64,000 bases of DNA from Trichocoleus sp. Lineage in GTDB: Bacteria > Cyanobacteriota > Cyanobacteriia > Elainellales > Elainellaceae. The notes under the pieces are model-generated. The model was not told the origin of the DNA. It was given only the letters and a program-made list of their open reading frames with translations, and searched no databases. This document shows positions 62,115 to 64,000 of the stretch, piece after piece (position 1 is the first letter of the stretch; each line of letters starts with the position of its first letter). The position numbers and the translations under genes are program-made. The stretch spans positions 1-64,000 of the forward strand of contig DATNQD010000087.1 of NCBI GenBank assembly GCA_036702865.1, given 5' to 3'.

Positions 62115-63158
62115 ATGAATCAGGCTGTTGATTTTCATTTCACTCCATCTTGTAGCGCCACGCTACTGCCGCAAGTCTCGGTCATTGTGCCAATTTACAA
62201 TGGAGCAGCAGACCTGCCCGATTTGTTACACTGCTTGCAGCTTCAAACCTATCCAGCCGATCGAGTAGAATACCTGCTGATTGATAACGGCAGCACTGAT
62301 CAAACCTTAAACCAGCTCCAAATCCTGACAGCCAATCTGCAAGCACCGACTGGGGCACCGCTCACCTTTCGCATTCTTACAGAACCTCACATTCAAAGCT
62401 CCTATGCGGCTCGGAATCAGGGCATTTGCTTATCTAGCGGCGAAATCTTGGCATTTACAGATGCAGATTGCCGCCCTCATCCCAACTGGCTAGAGCACAT
62501 CATCCAGCCCTTTGTTGATACAGAAATTGCGATCGTAGCAGGGGAAATTCTCGCCTTATCGGGCAACACACTTCTAGAGCGGTATGCCGATCGCCACAAA
62601 GTTTTATCTCAAGAACATACTTTGGCACATCCTTTTTACCCCTATGGACAGACGGCAAATTTGGCAATTCGCAGGCAAGCTCTAGAACAAGTGGGTTTAT
62701 TTCGTCCTCACCTGACTACTGGCGGAGATGCTGATTTGTGTTGGCGGATTCAGCAGCAGCATGTCGGGCGAATTTGTTTTGTAGAGCAGGCGATCGTTCG
62801 ACATCGACACCGTTCGACCTTTGCAGATTTGCAGAGTCAGTGGCAGCGATATGGACGATCGAACCGTTACTTACATCAACTCCATGGAATTGAGTTAGGC
62901 AAAGCTTTCACTCAGCGTGAATTGCTCTACCGCTGGATTCGGTGGTTCTGTAAGGAAGTCCCTGCTGCTCTGCTCCAAACAAAACTGGATCGTGAGACTG
63001 GGGGAACTTTGATCGATCGACTGATAGACACGCCCTTAAGCCTGTTCTGTCAGTCTGCTCGCGTTACCGGACAACAGCAGGCAAGCCTCCCTGAACAAGC
63101 CGATCGAATTGACTGGCTCCCAAATCACGCTTGTCATTCCAATTGCCGATCGGACTAA
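62115..63158 (+). CDS. Glycosyltransferase family 2 protein
   Basis: The 347-residue protein has a GT-A domain with PQVSVIVPIYNGAADLPDLL near residue 20, YLLIDNGSTDQTLNQL, the donor motif ILAFTDADCRPHPNWLE near 120, and a QTANLAIRRQALEQVGLF / GGDADLCWRIQQ stretch (acceptor and ED-like motif). No transmembrane segment is obvious. Substrates are unknown; surface glycan synthesis is likely. The ATG 62115 gives a short N-terminal extension before the domain. It is divergent from the LOG-like gene by 88 bp and is followed by the DUF1400 gene on the same strand after about 195 bp. Confidence 0.86.
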   Translation: MNQAVDFHFTPSCSATLLPQVSVIVPIYNGAADLPDLLHCLQLQTYPADRVEYLLIDNGSTDQTLNQLQILTANLQAPTGAPLTFRILTEPHIQSSYAARNQGICLSSGEILAFTDADCRPHPNWLEHIIQPFVDTEIAIVAGEILALSGNTLLERYADRHKVLSQEHTLAHPFYPYGQTANLAIRRQALEQVGLFRPHLTTGGDADLCWRIQQQHVGRICFVEQAIVRHRHRSTFADLQSQWQRYGRSNRYLHQLHGIELGKAFTQRELLYRWIRWFCKEVPAALLQTKLDRETGGTLIDRLIDTPLSLFCQSARVTGQQQASLPEQADRIDWLPNHACHSNCRSD

Positions 63159-63353
63159 CCCGAGACACTCAGCCAAAGCAATTGCAGCGTTCTATTAGAA
63201 CATTACGAAGATGTTACAGGTTGGCGTGACGTTGCAAAAAACGGGAAATACTATAGGCAATGTTGGTACCTTGCTCTTTGCAGTTTTGGCCTCCATGACT
63301 GGGGTCGATTTTTCATTCAGATTCAAAGCTTGCTGCATTTAACGCTCAGTGAA

Positions 63354-64000
63354 ATGCCTGTGAATCAGCCCCTTCCGCCCAAAGCAGTTTTATCCATGCC
63401 GCAATCCCCTGTTGTGTCAGCTTCTCGATGTGAACAAGCCACACCACTGCATCAGCAAGCCTTACCCCACGCTTCTCGTTCAACCCCAACAGCAAATGGC
63501 TTAACGAGATGGAAACAGATTAAGGGGTTGCTTTGGGGCATCGGCTTGGGACTGGGATGGGGAGTTGCAGCACCAGGCTTGGCAGCAGAGCAGGTCGTAG
63601 TCCGGTTCGGTCCATTGCAGCAGTCGATCGCCATTTCAGATTTAGAATATTTCGCCCAAACGGGGAACGTTCCTTCGGGCTTGCAGTTCTATCGTCCATT
63701 GCTGAATCAAGAAGTGCGCTATGTGTTACGAAACCGTCTTCATCTTGATCCAAACGTGGGGGACAAACTGGTCGAAGACTTGCTCCACTCCTCGTCGGGT
63801 GAACGCTTTCTCAATACACTTCAGGTTGCCTTGCCCAGTGCCAATGCTAACCAGATCCGCGTTGCGATGATGCGGGCTGCAAAACAACAAGACGGCATGA
63901 GTGTTTTGAGCTTGCTGCGATCGTTCCCTGTCCAAACTGTGACTGTGGATGCCGCTTCAGCCATTGCACTCGCTTCTCAAATTAATCTTCCCTATTGGCA
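63354..64000 (+). CDS. DUF1400 alpha/beta hydrolase, N-terminal part (runs off window)
   Basis: From ATG 63354 the frame is open to the window end (215 residues visible). A hydrophobic segment (LLWGIGLGLGWGVAAPGLAA, about 62-81) looks like a signal peptide with an unusually long N-terminal region, so a later start is possible. The mature part begins EQVVVRFGPLQQSIAISDLE and continues FAQTGNVPSGLQFY and later MSVLSLLRSFPVQTV. This is the DUF1400 domain that precedes the catalytic alpha/beta hydrolase domain in cyanobacterial lipase-like proteins. The catalytic domain lies beyond the window, so activity cannot be judged. Confidence 0.75.
   Translation, partial: MPVNQPLPPKAVLSMPQSPVVSASRCEQATPLHQQALPHASRSTPTANGLTRWKQIKGLLWGIGLGLGWGVAAPGLAAEQVVVRFGPLQQSIAISDLEYFAQTGNVPSGLQFYRPLLNQEVRYVLRNRLHLDPNVGDKLVEDLLHSSSGERFLNTLQVALPSANANQIRVAMMRAAKQQDGMSVLSLLRSFPVQTVTVDAASAIALASQINLPYW

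Overview
The window is cyanobacterial. It carries petB and petD (cytochrome b6f), chlH (magnesium chelatase), a complete kaiABC circadian clock locus, a CphA2-type cyanophycin enzyme, a CtpA-like protease and several protein families known mainly from cyanobacteria (DUF1517, DUF2288, DUF7219, DUF1400, bluetail). The HIP1 octamer GCGATCGC (for example at 741, 27259 and 32081) and its core CGATCG recur throughout. Full-length KaiA together with CphA2 suggests a filamentous, possibly nitrogen-fixing strain of the Leptolyngbya/Oscillatoria kind. That is inference; no 16S or nif gene is present.

Layout. 1-611: start of an IS630-type transposase running off the left edge, then a dispersed repeat. 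612-12336: mixed housekeeping and envelope genes (DUF2288, polyphosphate kinase 2, a secreted lytic transglycosylase-like protein, secreted hypothetical proteins, DUF1517, a Pro/Thr-rich SH3 protein, a PuuE-like deacetylase, a GNAT acetyltransferase, an M48 peptidase, a lipoprotein, a zinc-ribbon membrane protein). 12440-17732: glycolate dehydrogenase GlcD, an AT-rich coiled-coil gene, a cupin remnant and two divergent glycosyltransferases. 17760-26294: two large single-pass membrane proteins flanking cphA2, then a small membrane protein overlapping an LpxB-related gene.

26842-30825 is chlH with a clear terminator. 31106-38286 is a same-strand polysaccharide cluster: a membrane glycosyltransferase, the dTDP-rhamnose genes in the order rfbC, rfbD, rfbA, rfbB, and a lipoprotein that looks like a clan-A glycoside hydrolase. 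38348-41138 holds a carotenoid-isomerase-like flavoprotein, a small CHAT/caspase-like protein and the second copy of the dispersed repeat. 41139-50141 carries smc, a PRC-barrel protein, an HD phosphohydrolase overlapping ctpA, and petB-petD.

50303-59219 has a glycosyltransferase, a zinc-ribbon membrane protein, a large hybrid histidine kinase with CBS and receiver-like domains, and, divergent from it, kaiA, kaiB and kaiC. 59277-64000 holds a lectin/RTX surface protein, a frameshifted DUF7219 gene, a LOG-like Rossmann protein, a glycosyltransferase and the start of a DUF1400 alpha/beta hydrolase.

The most interesting signals are the CHAT-like gene with a micro-ORF overlapping its start and a 76-bp repeat just upstream; the clock-adjacent hybrid kinase, two of whose three receiver-like domains lack the phospho-acceptor aspartate; and an unusual number of short tandem duplications with a 12-bp period, one of which has duplicated a start codon. 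All functions are read from sequence motifs and memory of the families; no database search was run.
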